DNA of 64,000 bases from Microbacterium pygmaeum (GCF_900100885.1 NZ_LT629692.1:2604001-2668000); one strand, 5' to 3'. Numbered from the stretch's first letter, positions 41,690 through 51,238 are shown. Notes: generated from the sequence alone by a model not told the origin. Program-made: numbers and translations.

Positions 41690-42157
41690 ATGGACTTCGC
41701 GTCGTTCTTCGCCAACTACGGCCTCATCATCCTGCTCGTCGTGCTGCTGATCTTCATGTTCTGGAGCTCGCGCCGTCGCATGCAGAAGCAGAAGGCGGAG
41801 CAGGAGTCGAAGGCCCGACAGACCATCCCCGGCGCGGAGGTCCTGATGCAGGGGGGCCTGTACGGCACCATCGTTGAGTTCGACCCGGACAACCTCGACC
41901 AGCCGGCCGTCGTCGAGATCGCTCCGGGCGTGGAGATCCGCGTGCACAGCCAGGCGATCCTGCGGGTCGTCAACCCGACCGAGGGGACCGTCACCGAAGA
42001 CGAGTTCATCGAGGCCGAGGAGAGCCACGAAGAGTACGTCGAGGGCGTGGCCGGCGGGTACATCTCCTCCATCAGCGACGACCACGCTCGTGCGGAAGAG
42101 CAGAAGAAGTCGGCGACCGAACCCGACTCCGACACCGGCTCAAAGCCCCAGGCCTGA
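41690..42157 (+). CDS. yajC: Preprotein translocase accessory subunit YajC
   Basis: YajC joins SecDF at the SecYEG channel. The 155-residue protein begins with a single membrane helix (NYGLIILLVVLLIFMFW) followed by RRRMQKQKAEQESKARQTIPGAEVLMQGGLYGTIVEF, the YajC core. A long acidic, Glu/Ser-rich tail is typical of actinobacterial forms. ATG 41690 is chosen over an upstream in-frame GTG (41660). Confidence 0.93.
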   Translation: MDFASFFANYGLIILLVVLLIFMFWSSRRRMQKQKAEQESKARQTIPGAEVLMQGGLYGTIVEFDPDNLDQPAVVEIAPGVEIRVHSQAILRVVNPTEGTVTEDEFIEAEESHEEYVEGVAGGYISSISDDHARAEEQKKSATEPDSDTGSKPQA

Positions 42158-42198
42158 ACCGCCCGCCCTCTCCGGGCGTTCCAGAAAGCTGACCCCTC

Positions 42199-43947
42199 GT
42201 GGCGACATCCACCCCCGTCCGGCATGCCTGGCGAGCGCTGACCGGCCTGCTGGTCATCACCGCCCTCCTGTTCGGTATCAACGCCCTCGGCGTCTACGTG
42301 TTCAAAGGAAGCTCGTGGAGCCCCGAGCTCGCCCTCGACCTGCAGGGCGGGACGCAGATCATCCTCGAGGCGCAGACCTCGGACGGCGCGGATCCGACCA
42401 CCGATCAGATGAACCAGGCGGTCACGATCATCCGCCAGCGTGTCGACGCCTCCGGTGTCGGCGAGGCGGATGTGACCACCGAGGGTGGCAAGAACATCGT
42501 CGTGCAGATCCCGGGGCAGGCCGACGAGGCCACCCGTCAGCGGATCGAGGCCTCGGCGCAGCTCCAGCTGCGCGCCGTGCTCTACACCGGCAACCCGGCA
42601 ACGTCCTACGTGGGCGATGACGGCAAGCAGACCCCGTACCCGACGCCCGACCCGTCGCTCCCGTCGACCCCGACTGCCTCGCCGACCAACGGCAGCGACC
42701 CGTCCTGGATCACGCCGGCGCTGCTCGCGCAGTTCTCGGTCTACGACTGCGCCGACCCGGCGAACGACCCGGCGAACGCGCCGAAGGATCAGCCGCTCAT
42801 CACCTGCGAGGCCGACGGATCGGCCAAGTACATCCTCGGGCCGGTCGAGCTGGACGGCACGTCGATCGACGACGCGACGTTCGGCCTCCAGCAGACCAAC
42901 GGTCAGTGGTCGGTCAACCTCAAGTTCGACGACGCCGGGACGAAGACGTTCGGCGAGATCAGCCAGCGCCTGTTCGGCGCAGACCCGCCGCTGAACCAGT
43001 TCGCCTTCGTGCTGGACGGCTCGGTCCTTTCGGCACCGTCGATGAACGCGGTGATCCTCGGGGGCGATCCGAGCATCACCGGCAGCTTCACGCAGGACAC
43101 CGCCAAGGCCCTCGCCGATCAGCTCAAGTACGGCGCACTGCCGCTCAGCTTCCAGGTCGTCAGCTCCGACACGATCTCGGCGACCCTCGGGTCCCAGCAG
43201 CTGCAGATCGGCCTCATCGCGGGCCTGATCGGTCTGGCGCTCGTGGCGATCTACTCGCTGATCGTGTACCGCGCGCTCGGCTTCGTGATCATCGCCTCGC
43301 TGGCGGTGATGGGCGTGCTCACCTACATCACGCTGTGCATCCTGGCCTGGCGCATGGGCTTCCGCCTGTCACTCGCCGGCGTCGCGGGCCTGATCGTGAC
43401 CATCGGATTTACGGCGGACTCGTTCATCGTGTACTTCGAGCGGATTCGAGACGAGCTGCGAGACGGCAAGTCGATCACCGGAGCCGTCGAGGACGGCTGG
43501 GGTCGTGCCAAGCGCACGATCTACATCTCGAAGTCGATCAACATCCTCGCCGCGATCGTCCTGTACATCCTCGCCGACGCCACCGTGAAGGGCTTCGCCT
43601 TCACGCTGGGGCTCACCACGGCGATCGACGTGCTCATCTTCATCCTGTTCACCCACCCGGTGATGCAGCTGCTCGCGCGCACGAAGTTCTTCGGATCGGG
43701 GCATCCGCTCTCCGGACTGGATCCGGATGCGCTCGGCGCCGTGTATCGCGGTCGCGCGCAGTTCCGCGCTCCGGCGATCACCACTGCGACGGCGGCGGGG
43801 CGGCGCACGGCGAAGTCCCGCGGTGAGGCGGAGCGACGGCAGACCATCGCCGAGCGCAAGCAGGCCGAGCTCGCGGCCGCGAAGAAGACCAGCGGCGGCT
43901 CCGCAGGAGCCGAACCGTCTGCGGACGACACGGAGGGGACCCGCTGA
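42199..43947 (+). CDS. secD: Protein translocase subunit SecD
   Basis: SecD uses the proton gradient to pull exported proteins through the Sec channel. The 582-residue protein has the first membrane helix (TGLLVITALLFGINALGVYVF), then ELALDLQGGTQIIL, and the extracytoplasmic P1 domain. A Pro/Thr/Asp-rich insert lies at about 140-175, with a Cys pair near residues 190-210. Five further helices form the RND core (LQIGLIAGLIGLALVAIYSLI onward, with RIRDELRDGKSI). The C-terminus is a long Lys/Ala-rich cytoplasmic tail. The GTG start at 42199 has no clear Shine-Dalgarno. Confidence 0.95.
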   Translation: MATSTPVRHAWRALTGLLVITALLFGINALGVYVFKGSSWSPELALDLQGGTQIILEAQTSDGADPTTDQMNQAVTIIRQRVDASGVGEADVTTEGGKNIVVQIPGQADEATRQRIEASAQLQLRAVLYTGNPATSYVGDDGKQTPYPTPDPSLPSTPTASPTNGSDPSWITPALLAQFSVYDCADPANDPANAPKDQPLITCEADGSAKYILGPVELDGTSIDDATFGLQQTNGQWSVNLKFDDAGTKTFGEISQRLFGADPPLNQFAFVLDGSVLSAPSMNAVILGGDPSITGSFTQDTAKALADQLKYGALPLSFQVVSSDTISATLGSQQLQIGLIAGLIGLALVAIYSLIVYRALGFVIIASLAVMGVLTYITLCILAWRMGFRLSLAGVAGLIVTIGFTADSFIVYFERIRDELRDGKSITGAVEDGWGRAKRTIYISKSINILAAIVLYILADATVKGFAFTLGLTTAIDVLIFILFTHPVMQLLARTKFFGSGHPLSGLDPDALGAVYRGRAQFRAPAITTATAAGRRTAKSRGEAERRQTIAERKQAELAAAKKTSGGSAGAEPSADDTEGTR

Positions 43948-44936
43948 TGGGCCGCATGAGCCAGTTCGGCAACGACCTCTACTCCGGCAAGACGTCCTTC
44001 CCCTTCGTGGGCCGTCGGCGCTTGTGGTTCATCATCGCCGCGATCTTCGTGATCGCCGCCGCCCTGGTGCCGCTGTTCCGCCCGATCCAGTTCTCGATCG
44101 AGTTCACCGGCGGATCCCAGTTCGTGGTGTCGGGGGTGACCGACCCGGACCAGCTCGTCGCCACCGACGCCGTCCAGTCGGTGGTCCCGGATGCGACGAC
44201 GAAGATCAGCACCGTGGGCACGACCGCCGTTCGGGTGCAGACCGATCAGCTCACCACCGACGAGACGCAGGCCGTCAGCGCCGCCCTCGCGGAGGCGTAC
44301 GGCGTCCCGGCGAGCGAGGTCACCTCCTCGTTCATCGGGCCCAGCTGGGGCGAGGATGTGACGCGCCAGTCGCTGTGGGGACTCGCGATCTTCCTCGCGC
44401 TGACCTTCCTGATCCTGGCGCTGTACTTCCGCACCTGGAAGATGTCCGTCTCGGCGATCATCGGCCTGGTCGATGTCCTGGTGATCACCATCGGGGTGTA
44501 CGCGCTGTGCGGCTTCGAGATCTCACCTGCTGCCGTGATCGGTTTCCTGACGATCCTGTCGTACGCGCTGTACGACACCACGGTGGTCTTCGACAAGATC
44601 CGGGAGAACACGCATGAGGACGGCGAGGTCTCAGGGCGCACGTTCGGCGAATCCGTCAACCTCGCCGTGAACCAGACCCTCATCCGCTCGATCAACACGA
44701 CCGTCGTCGCGGTGCTGCCGACCGGCGCGATCCTGTTCATCGGACTCGTGTGGGTGGGCGCGCAGACCCTCACCGACCTCTCCCTGTCGATCTTCGTCGG
44801 AACGATCGTGGCGGCGTACTCGACCCTGTTCGTCGCCTCGCCGCTGTACTCGCTGCTGCGCGAGAACGAGTCCGGCATCAAGGCGCGCGACGCGCGCGTC
44901 CTCACTGCGCGGGAGCGCGCGGGAGTGCCCGCGTAG
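43947..44936 (+). CDS. secF: Protein translocase subunit SecF
   Basis: SecF is the six-helix partner of SecD. The 329-residue protein has helix 1 at WFIIAAIFVIAAALVPLF, then FSIEFTGGSQFVV, and the C-terminal core with ALYFRTWKMSVSAIIGLVDVLVITIGVYAL, YDTTVVFDKIRENTHE and NQTLIRSINTTVVAVLP. Its ATG overlaps the secD stop by one base (TGATG), ensuring coupled synthesis. A hairpin terminator follows. Confidence 0.96.
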   Translation: MGRMSQFGNDLYSGKTSFPFVGRRRLWFIIAAIFVIAAALVPLFRPIQFSIEFTGGSQFVVSGVTDPDQLVATDAVQSVVPDATTKISTVGTTAVRVQTDQLTTDETQAVSAALAEAYGVPASEVTSSFIGPSWGEDVTRQSLWGLAIFLALTFLILALYFRTWKMSVSAIIGLVDVLVITIGVYALCGFEISPAAVIGFLTILSYALYDTTVVFDKIRENTHEDGEVSGRTFGESVNLAVNQTLIRSINTTVVAVLPTGAILFIGLVWVGAQTLTDLSLSIFVGTIVAAYSTLFVASPLYSLLRENESGIKARDARVLTARERAGVPA

Positions 44937-44962
44937 CGCTCGGCGATCGCCGCACCGTCCGA

Positions 44963-45000
44963 CGGCGACGGCACTCCCAGCGGCGGGAGGGCCGTCGCCG
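44963..45000 (+). terminator. Terminator after secF
   Basis: Perfect 10-bp arms (CGGCGACGGC and its complement) enclose an inner CTCCC/GGGAG stem. The structure starts 26 bases after the secF stop and ends just before TAAGAT (45006-45011), the likely -10 of rel. Confidence 0.65.
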
Positions 45001-45005
45001 CGGGC

Positions 45006-45011
45006 GTAAGA
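45006..45011 (+). promoter_or_regulatory. -10 element of rel
   Basis: TAAGAT lies 31 bases before the rel ATG, leaving room for the GGGGGAGGA Shine-Dalgarno at about 45028. Confidence 0.45.
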
Positions 45012-45042
45012 TGAACGGATCCAGCTGAGGGGGAGGACCGGG

Positions 45043-47292
45043 ATGACCGAAACCGCGCCCCCCGCGCAGTCATCGTCTCTGCGCAGGCTCGTCCCGCGCA
45101 TCTTCTCGCGTTCCGCGCGGCGCGACGATGTCGAGCAGCTGCTGCGGACGGTGCGCACGCATCACCCCAAGGGCGACCTCTCGATCATCGAGCGGGCCTA
45201 CACCGTCGCCTCCGAAGCCCACGACGGCCAGACGCGCCAGAGCGGTGAGCCGTACATCACGCATCCGCTCGCGGTGGCGCAGATCCTCGCCGATCTGGGG
45301 CTCGGGCCCAAGGCGATCGCGGCAGCGCTGCTGCACGACACCGTCGAGGACACCGGATACCCGCTCGACACCCTCACGGCGGCGTTCGGCGACGAAGTGG
45401 CCATGCTGGTGGACGGCGTCACCAAGCTCGACAAGGTCAAGTACGGCGAGAGCGCGCAGGCCGAGACCGTCCGCAAGATGATCGTGGCGATGTCGCGCGA
45501 CATCCGCGTCCTCCTGATCAAACTCGCCGACCGCCTGCACAACGCGCGAACCTGGGGGTTCGTGCCGCCCGAGAAGGCGCAGAAGAAGGCGACCGAGACG
45601 CTCGAGATCTACGCCCCGCTCGCGCACCGACTCGGCATCCAGACCATCAAGTCGGAGCTCGAGGACCTCTCCTTCGCGGTGCTGCATCCGAAGCTGTACG
45701 TCGAGATCGAGAGCCTGGTCAAGCAGCGCACCCCGCAGCGCGAGCAGTACGTGCACAACGTCATCGACGCCGTCGACGGGGATCTGCGCGACCTGCGCAT
45801 CCGCGGCCGGGTGCTCGGCCGCCCGAAGCAGCTGTACTCCGTGTACCAGAAGATGGTCGTGCGCGGCCGTGAGTTCGACGACATCTACGACCTCATCGGC
45901 ATCCGGATCCTCGTGGGGAGCGTCCGCGACTGCTATGCGGTCCTCGGCGCCATCCACGCACGGTGGACGCCGATTCCTGGCCGGTTCAAGGACTACATCG
46001 CGACGCCCAAGTTCAACCTCTACCAGTCGCTGCACACCACGGTGATCGGTCCAGGCGGACGCACCGTCGAGATCCAGATCCGCACGAACGAGATGCACCA
46101 GCAGGCCGAGTACGGTGTGGCCGCGCACTGGAAGTACAAGGAGCGGATGGCCGGTGGCAAGGCCGACCCGAAGTCCGTGGACGCCGACATGGCCTGGCTC
46201 GCGCACATCTCCGACTGGCAGGCGGAGACCGCCGACCCCGGCGAGTTCCTGGATTCGCTGCGCTTCGAGATCGGCGCCAAAGAGGTCTACGTGTTCACGC
46301 CGAAGGGCCGTGTCATCGGGCTGCCCACCGGCGCTACGCCGGTCGATTTCGCCTACGCCGTGCACACCGAGGTGGGCCACCGCACGATGGGCTCGAAGGT
46401 GAACGGCCGGCTGGTGCCGTTGGAGACCGTGCTCACCAGCGGCGACGTCGTGGAAGTGTTCACCTCGAAGAATCCGGATGCCGGACCCAGCCAGGACTGG
46501 CTCACCTTCGTGGCCAGCACGCGGGCGCGCAGCAAGATCCGCGGGTGGTTCACGAAGGAGCGCCGCGAAGAGGCCGTGGAGCAGGGGAAGGAGGCGATCG
46601 CGCGCGCGATGCGCCGTCAGAACCTGCCGCTGCAGCGTCTGATGAGCCAGGACTCGTTCACCGACGTGGCCCAGCAGCTCAAGTACGAGGACGTCTCCGC
46701 GCTGTACGCCGCGGTCGGTGAAGGCCACGTCTCGACGCAGTCCGTTATCGAGAAGGTCACCGCGCTCGTTGCGGCCAACGACACCTCGACCGGGCCGATC
46801 GATCTGCCGCAGGTCGGACGCTCCCGCAGGCCCCGCGACGGGGATTCGGGTGTGCTCGTGCGCGGCGCGCCGGACATCCTGGTGAAGCTCGCGAAATGCT
46901 GCACACCGGTGCCGGGAGATGACATCGTCGGCTTCGTCACGCGGGGCAGCGGCGTGTCGGTGCACCGCACGGACTGCACGAACGTGAAGTCGCTGATGGA
47001 CGATGCCGAACGACTCATCGAGGTCGAGTGGGCACCGACCACCAAGAGCATCTTCCTCGTGCAGATCCAGATCGAGGCGCTGGATCGCTCGGGGCTGCTC
47101 AGCGATGTCACGCGCGTGCTCAGCGAACATCACGTCAACATCCTCTCCGCGACGGTCTCGACCACGAATGACCGGCTGGCCCTGAGCCGCTTCGTGTTCG
47201 AGATGGGCGACATCGTCCACCTCGAGCGCGTCCTCAACGCGGTACGCCGGATCGACGCCGTCTACGACGTCTACCGGGTCACCTCGTCCTGA
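45043..47292 (+). CDS. rel: Bifunctional (p)ppGpp synthetase/hydrolase
   Basis: Rel makes and degrades (p)ppGpp in the stringent response. The 749-residue protein is a full-length Rel. The HD hydrolase domain has HPLAVAQIL and LLHDTVEDTGY, so hydrolysis is likely intact. The synthetase domain has GRPKQLYSVYQKMVVRGREFDDIYDLIGIRI and YQSLHTTVIGPGGRTVEIQIRT. TGS (VYVFTPKGRVIGLPTGATPVDFAYAVHTEVGH), the conserved-Cys domain (KLAKCCTPVPGDDIVGFVTRG) and a C-terminal ACT domain follow. ATG at 45043 has a GGGGGAGGA Shine-Dalgarno. Confidence 0.96.
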   Translation: MTETAPPAQSSSLRRLVPRIFSRSARRDDVEQLLRTVRTHHPKGDLSIIERAYTVASEAHDGQTRQSGEPYITHPLAVAQILADLGLGPKAIAAALLHDTVEDTGYPLDTLTAAFGDEVAMLVDGVTKLDKVKYGESAQAETVRKMIVAMSRDIRVLLIKLADRLHNARTWGFVPPEKAQKKATETLEIYAPLAHRLGIQTIKSELEDLSFAVLHPKLYVEIESLVKQRTPQREQYVHNVIDAVDGDLRDLRIRGRVLGRPKQLYSVYQKMVVRGREFDDIYDLIGIRILVGSVRDCYAVLGAIHARWTPIPGRFKDYIATPKFNLYQSLHTTVIGPGGRTVEIQIRTNEMHQQAEYGVAAHWKYKERMAGGKADPKSVDADMAWLAHISDWQAETADPGEFLDSLRFEIGAKEVYVFTPKGRVIGLPTGATPVDFAYAVHTEVGHRTMGSKVNGRLVPLETVLTSGDVVEVFTSKNPDAGPSQDWLTFVASTRARSKIRGWFTKERREEAVEQGKEAIARAMRRQNLPLQRLMSQDSFTDVAQQLKYEDVSALYAAVGEGHVSTQSVIEKVTALVAANDTSTGPIDLPQVGRSRRPRDGDSGVLVRGAPDILVKLAKCCTPVPGDDIVGFVTRGSGVSVHRTDCTNVKSLMDDAERLIEVEWAPTTKSIFLVQIQIEALDRSGLLSDVTRVLSEHHVNILSATVSTTNDRLALSRFVFEMGDIVHLERVLNAVRRIDAVYDVYRVTSS

Positions 47293-47301
47293 CGACCGAG
47301 C

Positions 47302-47844
47302 TCAGATCAGCCCCCGCAGGAATCGCACGGCAGGCCGCTTGTACGGCACGGCCCCACGATCCTCCAGCCACCGGATCGCCTCGAGAGCGCAGCCCGGCAT
47401 GCTCGATGCGAGCTGCCGAGCGGCATGGGCATGCTCGACGTCATCGACACGTGACAGGTCGGCCATCGTGCGCACCGGCGTGGTGACCAGAACGCTCCCG
47501 ATGACGACCAGGTCGCTCGGCTCGACGGCGCCGTCACGGTAGAGCAGGCGCTGTCCCATCACATGGTGCAGGCGCCGGGCGACGGCACGCTGCACGGTGT
47601 GGCGCTGCGGAGGATCGTGCAGCGCACCGTGCACCCACGCGGCGCTCAGGTGCGTGGCGGCCAACTTCTCCCCGAGCAGCTCTCGAAGCGAGCCGGCCCG
47701 CAGTTCGCGCGTCTCGACCGCGTCGGCGGGGATGTACGCCTCGCCGAGTTCGACCACGTGTCCGTCCAGGCGCGCCGCGCTGAGCTCGGCCTGAGAGAGC
47801 CGTGCACCGGCGAAGTACAGGAACGGAGACGACATGCCAGCCAC
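47302..47844 (-). CDS. AbiEi antitoxin-like protein (solitary, tentative)
   Basis: The 180-residue protein has the pattern LSQAELSAARLDGHVVELGEAYIPAD at its N-terminus, then WVHGALHDPPQRHTVQRAV and DLVVIGSVLVTTPVRTMADLSR. This resembles the C-terminal region of AbiEi-type antitoxins, which act as DNA-binding repressors of type IV toxin-antitoxin systems. No AbiEii nucleotidyltransferase toxin lies nearby, so it is either orphaned or used for something else. It converges on rel with 9 bp between stops; a terminator precedes it. Confidence 0.45.
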   Translation of the reverse strand: MAGMSSPFLYFAGARLSQAELSAARLDGHVVELGEAYIPADAVETRELRAGSLRELLGEKLAATHLSAAWVHGALHDPPQRHTVQRAVARRLHHVMGQRLLYRDGAVEPSDLVVIGSVLVTTPVRTMADLSRVDDVEHAHAARQLASSMPGCALEAIRWLEDRGAVPYKRPAVRFLRGLI

Positions 47845-47870
47845 TGTGCCGCAGCGTGTCGGCGATGCGG

Positions 47871-47908
47871 GCTCGTCGCCGGATTCTGTGGAGAATCCGG
47901 CGACGAGC
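47871..47908 (-). terminator. Terminator after the DUF349 gene
   Basis: Perfect 17-bp arms (GCTCGTCGCCGGATTCT and its complement) with a four-base loop lie 9 bases past the DUF349 stop. It is the strongest simple hairpin in the window. Confidence 0.85.
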
Positions 47909-47917
47909 GACCGAGGA

Positions 47918-49360
47918 TCAGGACCCGCCGAGGGCGTTCAGCCAGGCGCGACGCGCGTCCAGCGCCTCGGTGGCCTTGGCGATGGCCGACGCATTGCCCG
48001 ACTTCGTCGCTGCAGCCAGTTCGTCCTCGAGCTTCTGGATCGCGTCCATCAGCTGCCGCGTCATGTCGTTGGCGCGCGCCTTGGTCTCCGGGTTGTTGCG
48101 CTTCCAGTCGGTCTCCTCGCGACCGCGCAGCGCCTGCTCGATCTTGCGCAGTTCGTCGTCGAGGGTCCGCTCCTGATCGCGGGGGAAGATGCGTCCGATG
48201 TCGTCCCACTGACGCTGGATGTTCGTCAGTGCTGCGCGGGCCTTGGCGATGTCCGGCTCGTCGCCGATCGTGCGCGCCTCGACGAGAAGCTCGCGCTTGG
48301 CCACGATCTTCTCGCGCGATTCCTCGGCGTCCGCCGCCTCGCGCTCTCCGCGGGCTGAGTACAGGGCGTCTCCGGCAGCTTTGAAACGCGCCCAGAGTGC
48401 GTCGTCGGCCTTCTTGCCGGCCCGGCCGGCGGTCTTCCACTGGTCGAGGAGCTCACGGTACGCGCCGATCCCCTCCTCACCCCTCGGGGCGAGCGCCTCT
48501 GCGCGCTCCACGAGCCGCGATTTCTGGTCGCGGACGGCCTTGTGCGCTTCGTCGAGTTCCGAGTAGAACTCGCGGCGGTGCTTGTCGACGGTCGCGCGCG
48601 CGTCGCGGAAGCGCTTCCAGAGCTTCTGCCCTGTCGCCTTCGGCAGACGGGGTCCGCTCTGCTGCTGGGCCTGCCACTGGTCGAACAGCGAAGCCAGATC
48701 GGCGGATGCCTGCTTCCACTGAACGGAGCGGGGGTCCTTCGCGGCGAGGGCTTCGGCCTGTTCGACGAGGGCGGTGCGCGCGACCACGGCCGCGTCGACT
48801 GCCTCGCGGGCGGCGGCGGCTTCGGTCTCGGTCGCTGCGGAGAGCTCCTCGGTCAGTGCACTCACGCGAGCCTCCAGGCTCGCGAGGTCGCCGACGGCGG
48901 CAGCCCCCTGCAGCTTGTCGGACAGCGCGCGTGCCGTCGAACGCAGATCTGCAGCGGGCGCGCCGCCCCGGCGGTGCCGCGCCTCCAGGAGTGCGACCTC
49001 GCTGGCCAGATCGGCGTACTTGCGCTCGAAGTAGGCGAGCGCCTCGTCCGGGGTCCCGTCTGGGTACTGGCCGACTTCACGCCACCCGTCGGCTTCGCGC
49101 ACCGAGACGGTGCCGTCCTCGGTGACCCGACCCCACGGCTCGCCGGCAGCAGCGGGTGCCGGATGCACGGGCTCGGCTGAGCGCGGAGCGACCGGCGCGA
49201 CAGCCGCGGGGCGCGGCATCGGACGCGGGACGGGGCGCGCGATCGCGGACGGCGCGGGAACCGGAGCGGATGCCGGCGCAGCCGCCGGCTCGGTCTCGGC
49301 CGCGCTCTGCGCGGTGTCGTCGGCGGGGGTTTCGGGAGTGGAGTCTGCTGCTGCAGTCAC
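47918..49360 (-). CDS. DUF349 repeat protein
   Basis: The protein (480 residues from GTG 49360) has an Ala/Pro-rich N-terminus of about 70 residues and then several helical DUF349 repeats. Characteristic lines are LWKRFRDARATVDKHRREFYSELDEAHK, LWARFKAAGDALYSARGEREA and QWDDIGRIFPRDQERTLDDELRKIEQAL. Function is unsettled; the repeats form long coiled helices and RNA or ribosome binding has been suggested for relatives. GTG 49360 is preferred to GTG 49369 because GAGGTG lies at good spacing. Confidence 0.85.
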   Translation of the reverse strand: MTAAADSTPETPADDTAQSAAETEPAAAPASAPVPAPSAIARPVPRPMPRPAAVAPVAPRSAEPVHPAPAAAGEPWGRVTEDGTVSVREADGWREVGQYPDGTPDEALAYFERKYADLASEVALLEARHRRGGAPAADLRSTARALSDKLQGAAAVGDLASLEARVSALTEELSAATETEAAAAREAVDAAVVARTALVEQAEALAAKDPRSVQWKQASADLASLFDQWQAQQQSGPRLPKATGQKLWKRFRDARATVDKHRREFYSELDEAHKAVRDQKSRLVERAEALAPRGEEGIGAYRELLDQWKTAGRAGKKADDALWARFKAAGDALYSARGEREAADAEESREKIVAKRELLVEARTIGDEPDIAKARAALTNIQRQWDDIGRIFPRDQERTLDDELRKIEQALRGREETDWKRNNPETKARANDMTRQLMDAIQKLEDELAAATKSGNASAIAKATEALDARRAWLNALGGS

Positions 49361-49465
49361 GGGATGCACCTCATCGCGGCTGAGCCGCCTGCGGGGGAAT
49401 GGACGGCTCCCAAGCCTAGTATGCGGCGCGGTCCGGGCAACGGGCGGGAGTTCGCGCCCGCCGCC

Positions 49466-49765
49466 TCACTGCGTCGCGGTGGGGGTCGGCGACGGTGCCG
49501 GGGTCTCGGTCGGGACCGGTGTGGACGTCGGGGCGGGGCTGACCGAGCTCGTGGGGCTCGGCGCAGGTGCGCCAGGACCGGCGAGGAAGTAGGCGGTCTG
49601 TCCACCGATCACGGCGAGGATCAGCAGCCCGCCGCCGATGCCCGCGATGAGGTTGTCCCGCGTGCGTCGCCGGGCCACACCGTCGTGGAAGGCCTGCCGG
49701 GCTTGGTAGACCCGAGCACGTTCCCGCGCCTGCGCCGTATCGCGCTGCTTGCCGCCGCTGGCCAC
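49466..49765 (-). CDS. Small single-pass membrane protein with Pro/Thr/Ser-rich tail
   Basis: The 99-residue protein has a basic N-terminus (RERARVYQARQAFHDGVARRRTRDN), one membrane helix (LIAGIGGGLLILAVIGGQTAYFL), and a low-complexity tail of Pro, Thr, Ser and Ala. The tail is probably extracellular. The GTG at 49765 follows GAGGAGG. It diverges from rarA, and is 105 bp upstream of the DUF349 gene. Function is unknown. Confidence 0.75.
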   Translation of the reverse strand: MASGGKQRDTAQARERARVYQARQAFHDGVARRRTRDNLIAGIGGGLLILAVIGGQTAYFLAGPGAPAPSPTSSVSPAPTSTPVPTETPAPSPTPTATQ

Positions 49766-49888
49766 CGGGCCTCCTCGATGCCCGGTCGCTGCCGGGGCTG
49801 GTCGATCTTACGGTGCGCTCCGGGGGCCACCCAAATGCGGGGCGAGCGCGGACCTCGCCTGACGGGCCGCCGCGTCCGGGGCCGCGGG

Positions 49889-49894
49889 TAGCCT
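49889..49894 (+). promoter_or_regulatory. -10 element of rarA
   Basis: TAGCCT lies six bases before the GTG at 49901, consistent with a leaderless transcript. Confidence 0.45.
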
Positions 49895-49900
49895 GGATCC

Positions 49901-51238
49901 GTGACTCCGACCGCACTGTTCCAGGGGCAGACGCCGCTCGCAGTGCGCATGCGACCCACGTCGCTCGACGAGGTCGCCGGCCAATCGCACCTGCTTCGCC
50001 CGGGTTCCCCCCTGGTCCTGCTCGCCCGTCCCGACGTCTCCACCGGCGCCGCGACCTCCGTCATCCTGTGGGGTCCGCCCGGCACGGGAAAGACCACTCT
50101 CGCGCAGGCCATCGCACGATCCTCCGGTCGCCGCTTCGTGGAGCTGTCCGCAGTCACCGCCGGTGTCAAGGACGTCCGCGAGGTCATGCAGGAGGCGCTG
50201 ACCCAACGCGATCTCTACGATCACTCCACGATCCTCTTCCTGGACGAGATCCACCGGTTCACCAAAGCCCAGCAGGACGCGCTGCTGCCCGGGGTGGAAA
50301 ACGGCTGGATCGTGCTGATCGCGGCGACCACCGAGAATCCGTCGTTCTCGGTCATCTCGCCGCTGCTCTCGCGGTCGCTGCTGCTCACCCTCCAGTCGCT
50401 GACCGATGACGACCTCGGGCTCCTGATCGACCGAGCCGTCGCGGACTCCCGCGGACTCGGGGGCTCGGTCACGCTCGATGCCGATGCGCGCGCGGCGCTC
50501 GTCCGACTCGCCTCCGGCGATGCGCGTCGCGCGCTGACCGCACTGGAGGCCGCCGCATCACTGGCCGAGCCCGCAGCGGACGCCGACGAGGCGGTCGACG
50601 CGCCCACCATCACTGCGGACGACGTCGCGAACGCGGTCGATCGGGCGCTGCTGCGCTACGACCGTCAGGGCGACGAGCACTACGACGTCATCAGCGCCTT
50701 CATCAAATCGATCCGCGGCTCGGACGTGGATGCATCGCTGCACTATCTGGCCCGCATGGTCGAGGCGGGGGAGGATCCGCGGTTCATCGCCCGTCGGCTC
50801 GTGATCTCGGCTGCGGAGGACATCGGGCTCGCCGACCCCCAGGCGCTCGTCATCGCCGTCGCCGCCGCGGACGCCGTCGCCTTCATCGGCATGCCCGAGG
50901 GACGCATCCCTCTGGCCGAGGCCACCGCCTACCTCGCCACCACCGCGAAATCCAATGCGGCCTATCTCGCGATCGACAAGGCCATCGCCGATGTGCGGGC
51001 GGGTGGCTTCGGGCGCGTGCCGGCGCACCTGCGCGACGCGCATTACCCGGGCGCCAAACGGCTCGGCCACGGCAAGGGCTACATCTACCCGCACGACTCC
51101 GACATCGGCGTGTCGGCGCAGCAGTACCTGCCTGACGATCTGGTCGGCAGGCGCTACTACGAGCCCACCAATCACGGCGCCGAGCGCGACGTGCAGGCTC
51201 GCCTGGACAAGATCCGACGCATCCTCGGGGGGCGTTGA
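49901..51238 (+). CDS. rarA: Replication-associated recombination protein A (MgsA/RarA)
   Basis: RarA is an AAA+ ATPase acting at stalled forks. The 445-residue protein has RMRPTSLDEVAGQSHLL, Walker A WGPPGTGKTTLAQAIA (about 57-72), Walker B LFLDEIHRFTKAQQDALLP and sensor I AATTENPSFSVISPLLSRS. The helical C-terminal domain has YDVISAFIKSIRGSDVDASLHYLARM and DPQALVIAVAAADAV. The GTG at 49901 is six bases after TAGCCT. The Nudix gene follows by 4 bp. Confidence 0.95.
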   Translation: MTPTALFQGQTPLAVRMRPTSLDEVAGQSHLLRPGSPLVLLARPDVSTGAATSVILWGPPGTGKTTLAQAIARSSGRRFVELSAVTAGVKDVREVMQEALTQRDLYDHSTILFLDEIHRFTKAQQDALLPGVENGWIVLIAATTENPSFSVISPLLSRSLLLTLQSLTDDDLGLLIDRAVADSRGLGGSVTLDADARAALVRLASGDARRALTALEAAASLAEPAADADEAVDAPTITADDVANAVDRALLRYDRQGDEHYDVISAFIKSIRGSDVDASLHYLARMVEAGEDPRFIARRLVISAAEDIGLADPQALVIAVAAADAVAFIGMPEGRIPLAEATAYLATTAKSNAAYLAIDKAIADVRAGGFGRVPAHLRDAHYPGAKRLGHGKGYIYPHDSDIGVSAQQYLPDDLVGRRYYEPTNHGAERDVQARLDKIRRILGGR

